Source: Clostridia bacterium (GTDB lineage Bacteria > Bacillota > Clostridia > Oscillospirales > CAG-272). Taken from it: 28,772 nt of DNA. A model generated the notes under the pieces. The model was not told the origin of the DNA. It worked only from the letters and a program-made list of their open reading frames with translations, and ran no database searches. The position numbers and the translations under genes are program-made. The stretch is from assembly GCA_017648425.1 (NCBI GenBank), contig JAGCJD010000174.1, positions 1-28,772 on the forward strand. Reading direction: 5' to 3'. Positions 7,582 to 15,994 of this stretch are shown in pieces (position 1 is the stretch's first letter; every line of letters begins with the position of its first letter).

Positions 7582-7776
7582 ATGCTGGAACTTATTGAAA
7601 AAAAGTGCGCGTGGTGCGGAAGGGTGTTCTATCCTGCGTACAATCATGCGTTCGTAGAGGGACACAAGGACGGCAGACCGCGGTTTTATTTCTGTAAGTA
7701 CACCTGTATGCTCCGATACCGCGAGGACAAGGCAAAGCGGCGTAAGTACAGAAAGAGGGACACGGCTGAAAATTAA
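7582..7776 (+). CDS. Small Cys4 zinc-finger protein, 64 aa
   Basis: The motif C-A-W-C-G at residues 9-13 and FYFCKYTCMLRY near residue 38 would bind one zinc, with a strongly basic tail (KAKRRKYRKR). The starting AGAGGTGAGAA is a moderate ribosome site. DNA or RNA binding is plausible; no named family is recognised. It is part of the early operon. Confidence 0.65.
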   Translation: MLELIEKKCAWCGRVFYPAYNHAFVEGHKDGRPRFYFCKYTCMLRYREDKAKRRKYRKRDTAEN

Positions 7777-7823
7777 TTGTATTACTTTTATAGTGTATTT
7801 ATTTTTATTAAGGAGGGGATATT

Positions 7824-8024
7824 ATGACCTTCAAGCATGACGGCTATCATGGTGACGGAAGTATGTGTGTTTATGGATATGACAAAAACGGAGTAAAGGT
7901 CGCTATATTCAAGGGTTATCCCAATTTGCGCAGTGATACGGTAACGCTTTATCCGAGGTCGTGTCTTGCGCCGACCAATGAGAAAATCGGAAAGCAGACC
8001 GTTTCGCTCCGTGTTCTTAAATAA
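7824..8024 (+). CDS. Hypothetical early phage protein, 66 aa
   Basis: ATG 7824 follows AAGGAGGGG at ideal spacing. The protein looks like a small beta-rich fold (repeated G-Y, VKVAIFKGYPNLRSDTVTLYP). It is not recognised. A hairpin follows at 8045-8075. Confidence 0.6.
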   Translation: MTFKHDGYHGDGSMCVYGYDKNGVKVAIFKGYPNLRSDTVTLYPRSCLAPTNEKIGKQTVSLRVLK

Positions 8025-8044
8025 CCGAGGGCGGACAAGCCCTT

Positions 8045-8075
8045 ACCGAAAGTGGAGCTAAGGCTCTTTTTCGGT
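8045..8075 (+). terminator. Hairpin between early genes
   Basis: ACCGAAA (8045-8051) pairs with TTTCGGT (8069-8075), with an inner GAGC/GCTC stem. The tail TCTTGTATTG is only moderately T-rich, so this may be an attenuator or processing site rather than a full terminator. Confidence 0.4.
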
Positions 8076-8126
8076 CTTGTATTGTATCTTATCTTATCGA
8101 CCGTAGGTTAAAGGAGAATTTAAGTC

Positions 8127-8495
8127 ATGTCAATGTCAATGTCGGGTGTCAGGTCGCTCGAAAAAATGCTTATGCTCGTGGGTGAGCAGATAGAGATAGG
8201 TTGCTTTTCGGGAGAGGAGCGCTCGGTGGCGGAGGATATACGCATGATAATTGCGGAGATATATCTTTTGCCGAATAACGCTATGGTGAGGATAGACGGC
8301 GCGGATATACCCTGCGGACTTGTGGCGCAGGTGTATTCGCGTCTTGACGGAACGCATGTCAGAGCAGTAACGGAAAGATTTTTGCTTATTGATTACCCAA
8401 TAAGACACAAAAAAGCATATATTCGAACCGCTCTTTACAACAGAGTGTTTGAGCAGGAGAGCGCAGAAGCAAATGATTTTCGTTCAAGCGTTTAG
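8127..8495 (+). CDS. DUF6017-like protein, stand-alone
   Basis: The 122-residue helical protein contains MVRIDGADIPCGLVAQVYSR, a HVRAVTERF segment and a KKAYIRTALYNRVFE helix. This pattern resembles DUF6017, which usually forms the C-terminal part of clostridial replication-initiator proteins. Here it stands alone just before an HUH Rep, so a role in replication initiation is inferred. ATG 8127 follows AAAGGAGAA. The family assignment rests on memory of the motif and needs a profile search. Confidence 0.5.
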   Translation: MSMSMSGVRSLEKMLMLVGEQIEIGCFSGEERSVAEDIRMIIAEIYLLPNNAMVRIDGADIPCGLVAQVYSRLDGTHVRAVTERFLLIDYPIRHKKAYIRTALYNRVFEQESAEANDFRSSV

Positions 8496-8509
8496 AAACG
8501 GAGAGAATA

Positions 8510-9397
8510 ATGCAAAGAGAACGACAGATAAGGTCGGGGAAGCTGTTAGAGGTGGATTTTTACCCTGTTTTTGAAAACGGTAAAAGGCTTCCCGTAAGAG
8601 CTAAGCGCTCCAAGGTGACCTCTGAGGAGCAACAAAGGTATAACCAAAAGACGGCAGTGAGAAAATTCGTTCGACTTATCAACTCAAATTTTGATAACTC
8701 GGATATACTTCTGCATGTTACATATTCGCCCGAGAACGCCCCCGCGAGCTTTGACGAGGCAAAGCGTGAGCTTTACAATTACATACGGCGCATAAAGCAG
8801 CTTCGCAAAAGGGAACTCGCAAGAATAAGCGAGCTTTGCGGGCGATTTCCCGATGACAAGGAGCTCGTAAAAAAGAGGGACAAGCTAAGCGCGCCTTTTT
8901 TGTATTGCAACACGCTCGAGGAGAATGTTTACAAGACTGGAAGATACAAGGGCATGACCTCGTATCATTTCCACTGCTTTATGACAGGAGGGCTCGAACG
9001 CGATGTTATGGAGGAGGCTTGGGGGTTAGGTGTTCGTGTGAATGCTGACAGATACCGCCCCGACAGGTTCGGGCCCGAAACGGCGGCGAGGTACTGCTCT
9101 AAGGATCCTCGCGGTAAAAAGAGGTTCTGTTCTTCCCGCGGTCTTCGCCGTCCGATAGAAGCAAAGCCGAGGGACGGAAGGATAACGGCGAGGGGCGTTG
9201 AGCGTCTTGCGAAAAAGCGATGTGACGACCGAGAATATTGGGAGAACAGATACAAGGGGTATCGTTTTCTTCGTTGCTTTGCAAGATACAACCCCTATAA
9301 TTGCCACTGGTATGTATCGGTGGTCATGTATCGGGCGGAGAGGGACGAGGACATGCCGCCGTGGGGCGATGTAAATGACGAGCAAATGCTGTGGTAG
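8510..9397 (+). CDS. HUH rolling-circle replication endonuclease (ORF2/G2P-type Rep)
   Basis: The 295-residue protein carries the ordered HUH motifs: LHVTYSP (residues 68-74, motif 1), SYHFHCFMTGG with His153 and His155 as metal ligands (motif 2), and AARYCSKDP with the candidate nucleophile Tyr195 and Lys198 (motif 3). This is the replication-associated ORF2/G2P type. Such enzymes nick one strand at an origin and stay linked to the 5' end. It ends the early operon except for one small gene. A nicking Rep in a tailed phage recalls P2 gene A and suggests rolling-circle DNA replication. Confidence 0.75.
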   Translation: MQRERQIRSGKLLEVDFYPVFENGKRLPVRAKRSKVTSEEQQRYNQKTAVRKFVRLINSNFDNSDILLHVTYSPENAPASFDEAKRELYNYIRRIKQLRKRELARISELCGRFPDDKELVKKRDKLSAPFLYCNTLEENVYKTGRYKGMTSYHFHCFMTGGLERDVMEEAWGLGVRVNADRYRPDRFGPETAARYCSKDPRGKKRFCSSRGLRRPIEAKPRDGRITARGVERLAKKRCDDREYWENRYKGYRFLRCFARYNPYNCHWYVSVVMYRAERDEDMPPWGDVNDEQMLW

Positions 9398-9427
9398 GAG
9401 AAATAATGGGGAAAGGAGAAGGAGCAT

Positions 9428-9664
9428 ATGTCTATATCTAAGGACAGCATTTTTATTAAATGCCCTTTTTTTAAGGCGCATGATGCAAGGCGTATCTTTT
9501 GCGAGGGCATAGTTAAGGATAGCTCTGTCCACCTTTCTTTTATGAGCGCAGATACCAAACGGCAGTACGAAAAAAAGCACTGTGAGCATGGATATGGCTC
9601 ATGCCCTATTTATAAAATAAACGAGCGCAAATACGATGAAATGGGTAATGATACCTCTGTTTGA
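9428..9664 (+). CDS. Small Cys-rich protein, last early gene
   Basis: Of 78 residues, IKCPFFKAHDARRIFCEG and CEHGYGSCPIYK supply four spaced cysteines and histidines that could bind zinc. Related small proteins sit just before terminase genes in Firmicutes prophages, where late activators are usually found. Being the last gene before late promoter 1 (9727-9760) makes it a candidate partner of late transcription, but this is inference only. ATG 9428 follows AAAGGAGAAGGAG. Confidence 0.6.
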   Translation: MSISKDSIFIKCPFFKAHDARRIFCEGIVKDSSVHLSFMSADTKRQYEKKHCEHGYGSCPIYKINERKYDEMGNDTSV

Positions 9665-9726
9665 GCAAAAAAGATAACATACAGCTTTTAACGCCCGACT
9701 ATCATTTGTTGTTTTTCGGGGGTATA

Positions 9727-9760
9727 GGGCTACCACTTGCTGTTGCTGTTGTTGTATAAT
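9727..9760 (+). promoter_or_regulatory. Late phage promoter 1 (GGGCTACCA-N19-TATAAT)
   Basis: GGGCTACCA at 9727-9735 is followed after exactly 19 bases by TATAAT at 9755-9760, just upstream of terS. The same upstream box and spacing recur at 13875 and 24334. There is no TTGACA -35 box, so an activator or phage-specific factor is implied. Confidence 0.75.
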
Positions 9761-9778
9761 TGTTAAAAAAGGGGGGAT

Positions 9779-10261
9779 ATGGTGCTTAATTGGGAACAGA
9801 TCCGTGTAGATTATATTACTAATGAGTCTGCTTCGTACAGAAAACTTGCTAAAAAATACGGTGTTTCTTACACGGCTGTGGGTGACAAGGCGCGCGCAGA
9901 GGGCTGGATTAAAGAGCGTGAACACTACCAAACCAAAACACTGTCAAAAACAATTGCGGCCGTAAGTAAAAGGCAAGCCTCTCGCGCTACCAGATTACAA
10001 GCCATTACAGACAAGCTTTTGAACAAGATAGAGAGGGCTGTTGATGACCTTGAAATGCGTGAAATCATGACCGATAAAGGCGCTATAAGGCAGATAACAG
10101 GCGCATTGAAGGACATTAAGGATATTCAAATGATCAAGTCTGACGCTGACATAAGGGAGCAAGAGGCGCGCATCAGAGGTCTTGAAAAGCAGATAGAGGG
10201 CGATGTGGGCGCGCAAATAGATATAGTGTTTGCTGACGGAGCAGAGGAGCTTGCAAGGTGA
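9779..10261 (+). CDS. Terminase small subunit
   Basis: The 160-residue protein opens with a helix-turn-helix (SYRKLAKKYGVSYTAVGDKA), followed by a long helical region and an acidic tail, the usual plan of small terminases that recognise pac or cos DNA and load the large subunit. GGGGGG lies just upstream; GTG 9782 is an alternative start. The stop overlaps the GTG start of the large subunit, the classic terS-terL arrangement. Confidence 0.85.
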   Translation: MVLNWEQIRVDYITNESASYRKLAKKYGVSYTAVGDKARAEGWIKEREHYQTKTLSKTIAAVSKRQASRATRLQAITDKLLNKIERAVDDLEMREIMTDKGAIRQITGALKDIKDIQMIKSDADIREQEARIRGLEKQIEGDVGAQIDIVFADGAEELAR

Positions 10262-11652
10262 AGCGGATAAGCTGGAATGTGGGAGCTCCAAACGAAAAAC
10301 AACGGCAAATGTTTTTGGATACCCACCGATATATAGGATATGGCGGCGCGAGAGGCGGAGGCAAGTCGTGGGCGGTGCGCAAAAAAATGATATTGCTGTG
10401 CCTTAAATACAGCGGTATAAAATGCGGAATATACCGCAGGACATATCCCGAGCTGCGAAATAATCATGTCGTTCCTCTGCTTACAGAGCTCAGCGGTTTG
10501 GCAAAATACAACGAGAGCAAAAAAACATTTTATTTTCCCAACCGCTCTACGCTTCAACTATGCTTTGCCGACAACCTCAAAGACATAAATCAAAAATTCC
10601 AAGGACAGGAATATGATGCCCTGGCGATAGACGAGGCAACGCAGATAAGCGAGGAATGGTTCTCGATAATTAAAGCTACCATAAGAGGAGTAAATGATTT
10701 TCCAAAGCGTGTGTATATAACCTGCAATCCCGGGGGAATAGGGCATTCGTGGGTGAAAAGGCTTTTTATAGACAAGATATATAAGGACAGCGAAAGGGCG
10801 GAGGATTATAGCTTTATTCAGGCTTTGCCCACCGACAACACGGCATTAATGAACAGCAATCCCGATTATATCAGAACGCTTGAAGCCTTGCCGCCTCAGC
10901 TCAAAAAAGCGTGGTTGGAGGGCTCATGGGACATATTCTTTGGGCAATTCTTTGAGGAGTTTACCAACAATCCCGACCGCTATAAGGATAGATTATGGAC
11001 GCATGTAATAGAGCCCTTTGAAATACCTCCAAATTGGGAGATATACCGCTCGTTCGACTGGGGCTTTGCCAAGCCCTTTTCTTGCGATTGGTGGGCGATT
11101 GACGGCGATGGCAGGGCGTATCTTATATTACAGCTATACGGTTGTAACGGAACGCCTGACGAGGGTGTGAGATGGACGGCGGACAAGGTGTTTTCCGAAA
11201 TTGCAAGGATAGAGAGGGAGCACCGATGGTTAAAGGGAAAATTTATTCGCGGAGTTGCAGACACTGCCATTTGGGCATCAGACGGCGGAGAGCCGATAAT
11301 TGAGAGCGCAGAGCGACACGGCGTATTCTTTGAAAAAGCTGACAAGACGAGAATAAGCGGCTGGATGCAGGTGCATTACAGACTTGCCTTTGATGAAGCG
11401 GGGCGGCCGATGATGTATTTCTTTAACACTTGCAGACACGCTATAAGGACACTGCCGCTGTTGACATACTCGGATACTATGACCGAGGACCTGAATACTG
11501 CGCAAGAGGATCACTTTGCCGATTCGTGCAGGTACTTTTGTATGTCACGACCGATAAAAAGCCGTGATCTGTCAGTGGAATACAAATACAAATTCGATCC
11601 GTTAGATCAATTCAAAGATATGGGCAAAAATAAATATACATATTACGGATAA
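10258..11652 (+). CDS. Terminase large subunit
   Basis: The 464-residue packaging motor has an ATPase domain with Walker A GGARGGGKS (residues 29-37) and Walker B ALAIDE followed by ATQ (121-128). A conserved ITCNPGG coupling motif follows at 154-160. The C-terminal nuclease has acidic residues in SFDWG, GVADTAIW and DHFADSCRY. It cuts concatemeric DNA and pumps it through the portal. The start is GTG at 10258, overlapping terS. Length is typical of Terminase_6-type enzymes. Confidence 0.93.
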   Translation: MKRISWNVGAPNEKQRQMFLDTHRYIGYGGARGGGKSWAVRKKMILLCLKYSGIKCGIYRRTYPELRNNHVVPLLTELSGLAKYNESKKTFYFPNRSTLQLCFADNLKDINQKFQGQEYDALAIDEATQISEEWFSIIKATIRGVNDFPKRVYITCNPGGIGHSWVKRLFIDKIYKDSERAEDYSFIQALPTDNTALMNSNPDYIRTLEALPPQLKKAWLEGSWDIFFGQFFEEFTNNPDRYKDRLWTHVIEPFEIPPNWEIYRSFDWGFAKPFSCDWWAIDGDGRAYLILQLYGCNGTPDEGVRWTADKVFSEIARIEREHRWLKGKFIRGVADTAIWASDGGEPIIESAERHGVFFEKADKTRISGWMQVHYRLAFDEAGRPMMYFFNTCRHAIRTLPLLTYSDTMTEDLNTAQEDHFADSCRYFCMSRPIKSRDLSVEYKYKFDPLDQFKDMGKNKYTYYG

Positions 11653-11665
11653 CAGGGAGGTACTG

Positions 11666-13558
11666 ATGAATCCATTTAAAACGCTGATAAAGCATGCTCC
11701 TTTGCCAGGAAGCAGGACGATACAAAAGGAAGAATCGGAGGATATAAAGGAAAGCGGAACGGTCGTGGACGAAAAACGCATAGGCGAGTGGATAGCTACG
11801 CTTCGCAGATACAAGAGCGCAAAAGCAACGATAGAGCAAAAGCTTAAAAGCAACGAGAGATTTTGGAGAATGCGACAGTGGAAGGAGGGAGCGCCCGAGG
11901 ACAAGAATGGCATTCCCGCGACAGCATGGCTGTTCACCTGCATACAGTCTAAGCTTGCCGATGCGGTGGAGGCATATCCGAGAGCAAATTTCAGACCGCG
12001 ACAGAGGGACGATGCGGAGGAGGCGAGAATGCTTTCAAGCGTGTGTCCTATAATCGTGGATCAGACAGGATTTAGAAAGACATATAAGAATGTTGCGGAA
12101 TATACGCTTAAAAACGGAGTGGGCGTATATCACATATGGTGGGACGGCGCAAAGCACAACGGACTTGGAGATATAGCTATATCCGAGCAGAATGTGCTTA
12201 ATATATTTTGGGAGCCTGGCATAACGGATATTCAAAGATCAACCTATGTTTTTACTGTGGAGGTCGTTGATATAAGTATACTGCGACACAGATACCCCGA
12301 GCAAGCTCCTAGGATAAAGAGCAAGGTTATTGATGTGAGCAGGTTTATAACAGACGAAAGGGTGGATACGCACGATAAGGTCGTGGTGGTAGATGTCTAT
12401 TACAAGGTAAACGGCGCGCTTCATTACGCAAAGATCGCTGACAATGTATTACTGGAATCGACTGAGAACTGCCCCGAGAGATATCCTTACGGGCTTTATA
12501 AGCACGGAAAATATCCTTTTGTCGTGCAACAGCTCTATCACATAGAGCAGAGCCTTTACGGAACGGGACTTGTGGATATCGGCGCAGATGCGCAGATACA
12601 GATAGACCTTATAAACGAGGCTGTTGTGGAAAACACATTGATGGGAGCAAAACCAAGGTATTTTTCGCAGGTGGGCAACAATTTCAGAGATGAGGATCTG
12701 CTCGATTGGAGAAAAGCGATAGTGCCTTGCGCATCAATATCTGACACCGCATTAAAGCCGATAGAGAGTAAATCCTTGCAGGGCAACTACCTTGATTTTT
12801 TGAACATGAAAACGCAGGAGCTTAAATTTGTTACCTCAAATCAAGATATAAACAACGGCATGGCGCCCTCGGGTATAACTGCCGCTTCGGCATTGGCGGT
12901 GTTGCAGGAGGGAGCGGGACGCTCGTCAAGATTTATCAACAGGACCTTTTATGACGCGTTCTTGGAGGTCATGGAGTTTGTTGTTGAGCTTATGAGAGAA
13001 TTTTACAACACTCAGAGGTGGTTCAGGGTAGCTTCCGATGAGATGGGCGGAGAGGAGGATTTTGTAAGGTATGATAACACGGCGCTTAAAGGCGCTGTCC
13101 AGCTCCTTGAAAATGGGACACAGGCGTACAGAGTTCCCGAGTTTGATATTGAGATAACGGCAGAAAGGGCAAGTCCTTACAAAAAAATGGAGATGAATGA
13201 GCTTGCATTGACATTCTTTAAAATGGGCTTTTTTACTCCGCAAATGACCGATCAGGCAATAGCGTGCTTGTCGATAATGGATTTTGACGGCAAAGAGGAG
13301 ATCATGGACACTATCCGACAAAACGGAGTTCTTGCTGACCGCGTACAGATGCTTCAAGAGCTTGGCATAGCTCTTGCAGCTAAATACAAGGACGCAGAGG
13401 CAATGATGGCGTTACAGCAGAGCTTGGGCGGAGGGGCGCAGTCTATACCGAGCGCAGATGTGGATATACATAGCGCCGTTGCCCCCGATAAAGGCGCGGG
13501 AGAGATAAAGCAGGTGGAGAGGGCGAGAGCTATGGCAAGGAGCAATATCGAGGTATAG
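11666..13558 (+). CDS. Portal protein, P22-like
   Basis: At 630 residues it is longer than most siphovirus portals and resembles P22-type podovirus portals. Supporting segments are EAYPRANFRPRQRDDAEEAR, then EYTLKNGVGVYHIWWD, a long central beta region (YPYGLYKHGKYPFVV), a SGITAASALAVLQEGAGRS helix, and a C-terminal helical barrel. Portals form the dodecameric ring through which DNA enters and leaves. It starts at ATG 11666 after GGGAGGT, 13 bases beyond terL, and ends one base before the Prp gene. Confidence 0.85.
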   Translation: MNPFKTLIKHAPLPGSRTIQKEESEDIKESGTVVDEKRIGEWIATLRRYKSAKATIEQKLKSNERFWRMRQWKEGAPEDKNGIPATAWLFTCIQSKLADAVEAYPRANFRPRQRDDAEEARMLSSVCPIIVDQTGFRKTYKNVAEYTLKNGVGVYHIWWDGAKHNGLGDIAISEQNVLNIFWEPGITDIQRSTYVFTVEVVDISILRHRYPEQAPRIKSKVIDVSRFITDERVDTHDKVVVVDVYYKVNGALHYAKIADNVLLESTENCPERYPYGLYKHGKYPFVVQQLYHIEQSLYGTGLVDIGADAQIQIDLINEAVVENTLMGAKPRYFSQVGNNFRDEDLLDWRKAIVPCASISDTALKPIESKSLQGNYLDFLNMKTQELKFVTSNQDINNGMAPSGITAASALAVLQEGAGRSSRFINRTFYDAFLEVMEFVVELMREFYNTQRWFRVASDEMGGEEDFVRYDNTALKGAVQLLENGTQAYRVPEFDIEITAERASPYKKMEMNELALTFFKMGFFTPQMTDQAIACLSIMDFDGKEEIMDTIRQNGVLADRVQMLQELGIALAAKYKDAEAMMALQQSLGGGAQSIPSADVDIHSAVAPDKGAGEIKQVERARAMARSNIEV

Positions 13559-13559
13559 C

Positions 13560-13868
13560 ATGATAGCTGTGACCGTAGAGGGGGAATACGCTCTTGTGGT
13601 GGAAGGACACGCGGGACAAGCCCCAAAGGGACAAGATATAGTATGCTCCGCCATGTCTATGCTTATCGGCTCGCTTGCAGAGTTCGTTCTACATAACAGA
13701 GCAAGGTGTATAGATGCCGATGTGGAGCTGACGAACGGATATGCAAGAGTAAGAGCAATTCCTCAAAAGGATTTTGAAAAAGAGCTTTCGGGAGCGTTTT
13801 GCATGGCGACATTGGGTATGGAGATGTTAAAATCACGATACCCCGAATATGTAACGGAAAAAACATAG
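13560..13868 (+). CDS. Prp-family cysteine protease, phage-encoded
   Basis: The 102-residue protein matches the ribosomal-processing protease Prp, with catalytic His17 in EGHAG and Cys29 in QDIVCSAMSML. In Staphylococcus aureus, host Prp trims the N-terminal extension of ribosomal protein L27 (NLQFFA motif) and also cleaves capsid and scaffold of some phages. Here the phage has its own copy directly before a scaffold (FDLQLFA) and a capsid protein (FDIQLFA), the probable substrates. The gene begins one base after the portal stop. It might also act on host L27. Confidence 0.85.
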   Translation: MIAVTVEGEYALVVEGHAGQAPKGQDIVCSAMSMLIGSLAEFVLHNRARCIDADVELTNGYARVRAIPQKDFEKELSGAFCMATLGMEMLKSRYPEYVTEKT

Positions 13869-13874
13869 ACAATG

Positions 13875-13908
13875 GGGCTACCACTTAGCGCTTTGATTAT
13901 GATATATT
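13875..13908 (+). promoter_or_regulatory. Late phage promoter 2 (GGGCTACCA-N19-TATATT)
   Basis: GGGCTACCA at 13875-13883, exactly 19 bases, then TATATT at 13903-13908, in the gap between prp and the scaffold gene. This would give scaffold, capsid and the following genes a separate transcript. Confidence 0.75.
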
Positions 13909-13922
13909 AATATCAAGGAAAC

Positions 13923-13963
13923 GCCAACCTAAAATGGCAGATGGAAGCGCCGACCTAAACGGC
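13923..13963 (+). promoter_or_regulatory. Twin small hairpins in the scaffold mRNA leader
   Basis: Two tandem units with a period of 26 bases fold as GCCA-ACCTAAAA-TGGC (13923-13938) and GCCG-ACCTAAA-CGGC (13949-13963). The loop is conserved while the closing pair changes A-T to G-C, which supports pairing. The second hairpin abuts the ribosome site of the scaffold gene. A role in translational control is inference. Confidence 0.45.
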
Positions 13964-13977
13964 AGGAAGGAGTGCGC

Positions 13978-14943
13978 ATGGCACTGAAAAAAACATTTGA
14001 TTTACAGCTCTTTGCAGAGGGCGCGGACGGTGGAGCTCCTGCATCAAGCGGCAGTGGATCAAGCGAGGCAGAGGGAGCAACGGTGGCGAAAAACACAGCC
14101 TATCCAAAGAATATTCCCGAGCGCGCAAAAAAATACTATGACATGGCTATCAAGAAAACGCAGAGTGTCGACACTGCAAACGAGGCTGTCATGGCAGAAA
14201 AAGCAGCGTCCCCCACCGCAGAGGAAACCGTTACTTACGAGCAGCAGCAAGAGCCACGGCAAAAACTGACATATAAGGAGCTCATTAAGTCTGACGAATA
14301 CAAGGCAGAGCATGAGAAGTATGTGCAGAGGGTGGTAAAGGACCGTTTGAAATCCCATTATGAGATACTTGGTCTTGTAGCGCAGAAGTATGGTGTTGAT
14401 GTTAATTCGGAAACATTCAAGGACGATTTGCGCGCAGCACTTGTATCCGATGACAGCGTATATGAAAAATACGCTGAGGAGCATGATGTGTCTATTAACG
14501 AAGCCAAGCGCATGGTGGGCATTGAACAGCAATTAAAGCAGGCGACACAGGAGGCGGCGGAGCGCAAGGAGCAAGAGGAGTACGCTCGTACGATAGACGC
14601 TTTGCGGAGCGTTGCCAAGGGCACAAAATCAGAGTATCCCGAGTTTGATTTGGATACATATATGGCAGACGATCGTTTCAGACGGCTTGTAGTAGCCTTT
14701 GGGGGCGACACTACCAAGGCTTATGAGGCCTTGAACCATAGAACGCTCAAACAGAGAGCGGTCATGGAAGCGGAAACGAGAGCGCAGGCGGCAGTTGCCA
14801 ACAGTGTAAGAGCGAACAAGACGCGTCCGCTGGAAGGCGGAATTTCCTCGACTAACTCAGCAATAGACAGCACTCCCGATTTTAGATCTATGGATCTTGC
14901 GCAGTTGAGGCTGTATGCTGCACAACACAAAATCAAAAGATAG
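13978..14943 (+). CDS. Scaffold protein with N-terminal Prp cleavage motif
   Basis: The 321-residue protein is highly charged and helical with coiled-coil stretches (residues about 180-220, rich in E, K, Q and A) and no Cys, as expected of a phage head scaffold that directs capsid assembly and is then removed. It starts MALKKTFDLQLFAEG, where FDLQLFA is a Prp-type site; cutting after the alanine would free the mature chain. ATG 13978 follows AGGAAGGAG; an in-frame GTG at 13972 is less likely. Its place between prp and capsid supports the call. Confidence 0.8.
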   Translation: MALKKTFDLQLFAEGADGGAPASSGSGSSEAEGATVAKNTAYPKNIPERAKKYYDMAIKKTQSVDTANEAVMAEKAASPTAEETVTYEQQQEPRQKLTYKELIKSDEYKAEHEKYVQRVVKDRLKSHYEILGLVAQKYGVDVNSETFKDDLRAALVSDDSVYEKYAEEHDVSINEAKRMVGIEQQLKQATQEAAERKEQEEYARTIDALRSVAKGTKSEYPEFDLDTYMADDRFRRLVVAFGGDTTKAYEALNHRTLKQRAVMEAETRAQAAVANSVRANKTRPLEGGISSTNSAIDSTPDFRSMDLAQLRLYAAQHKIKR

Positions 14944-14946
14944 TCA

Positions 14947-14966
14947 AGGGGAGAATATTCTCCCCT
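14947..14966. other. Perfect 20-bp palindrome between scaffold and capsid genes
   Basis: AGGGGAGAAT and ATTCTCCCCT are exact reverse complements. No T-tract follows on the plus strand. It may stabilise or divide the scaffold and capsid mRNA so that capsid is made in excess. Confidence 0.5.
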
Positions 14967-14980
14967 AAAAAGGAGAATTT

Positions 14981-15976
14981 ATGAAAACAGCAACAAAAAA
15001 CTTTGATATTCAGCTTTTCGCATTTGAGGCGCCGTCAACTATGACCAAGACGACCACCTCAGGTATATCTTCCACCATAAAGGAGTTTTACGACACCGCG
15101 CTTCTCGAAAACGCAAGAGAAGCTTCCGTGTTCGGACAATTCGGTAAGACGCAGACCATGAGCAACGGTCTTTCGGCAGAGTGGCGCAGATTTAAGACCT
15201 TTGCGCCCGCTACTACTCCTCTTACCGAGGGAGTAGCGCCTTCGGGCTCTACGCTTGGTATAGAGGCTATACACGCAAATCTCTCTCAGCACGGAGATTT
15301 CGTTGCCGTAAGCGATCAGCTTGAATATGCCGCGATAGATGACATAATCTTTGGCGCTACTGAGGAAATGGGAGCGGCAGGCGGAGCAACCGAGGATATA
15401 CTTACTCGTAACGCGTTGCTCGGAGGAACTAATGTAGCGTATTGCGCAAACAGCTCGGGAAATGTACCGACAAGCAGAGGCGACCTTGACGGAACTTCTC
15501 GCTTGACGCCTGAATATGTAAACAAGGCGGCGACACTTCTCAAAAAGATGAAAGCGCCCCGCATAAACGGATACTATGTCGCTATCATTCACCCATCTGT
15601 GGCGGAGGATCTGAGAAACAGCGAGGAGTGGAAGGAATTCCACAAGTACAACGCTGTAAATCCCATATTCAAGGGTGAGATAGGAGAGCTTCATGGCGTT
15701 AAGTTTGTAGAGAGCAACGATGCAAAGATATATAAGAGCGGCGCAAACGCGGTGTACGCAACGCTGTTCTTTGGAGCAGATGCATGGGGAACGCTTGACC
15801 CCGAGGGAATGGGCATGGAAATGATAATCAAGGACAAGTCAGAGATAGGCGGTCCTCTCAATCAGTACTCCACTATCGGATACAAATTCATGCACGGAGC
15901 GGCAATACTTTATCAGGAAAGACTTGTAAGAGTTGAATCCAACTCGTCATACAGCGCCACAGACGAGGCAAACTAA
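14981..15976 (+). CDS. Major capsid protein, N4-gp56-type family
   Basis: The 331-residue protein contains TTPLTEGVAPSGSTLGIEAI and NLSQHGDFVAVSDQLEYAAI, then IHPSVAEDLRNSEEW and GEIGELHGVKFVESNDA, characteristic of N4-gp56-type HK97-fold capsid proteins. The N-terminus ATKNFDIQLFAFE carries a Prp-type site like that of the scaffold, so about 14 residues would be removed on maturation. It is preceded by AAAGGAGAATTT and should be the most abundant late product. Confidence 0.88.
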   Translation: MKTATKNFDIQLFAFEAPSTMTKTTTSGISSTIKEFYDTALLENAREASVFGQFGKTQTMSNGLSAEWRRFKTFAPATTPLTEGVAPSGSTLGIEAIHANLSQHGDFVAVSDQLEYAAIDDIIFGATEEMGAAGGATEDILTRNALLGGTNVAYCANSSGNVPTSRGDLDGTSRLTPEYVNKAATLLKKMKAPRINGYYVAIIHPSVAEDLRNSEEWKEFHKYNAVNPIFKGEIGELHGVKFVESNDAKIYKSGANAVYATLFFGADAWGTLDPEGMGMEMIIKDKSEIGGPLNQYSTIGYKFMHGAAILYQERLVRVESNSSYSATDEAN

Positions 15977-15994
15977 TTTTATCGGAGGAAATTC

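Noticed and set aside
14059..14532. 157-codon antisense frame opposite the scaffold gene
   Set aside because: No ribosome site, and a Cys/Phe-rich product typical of the reverse of a charged coding region.
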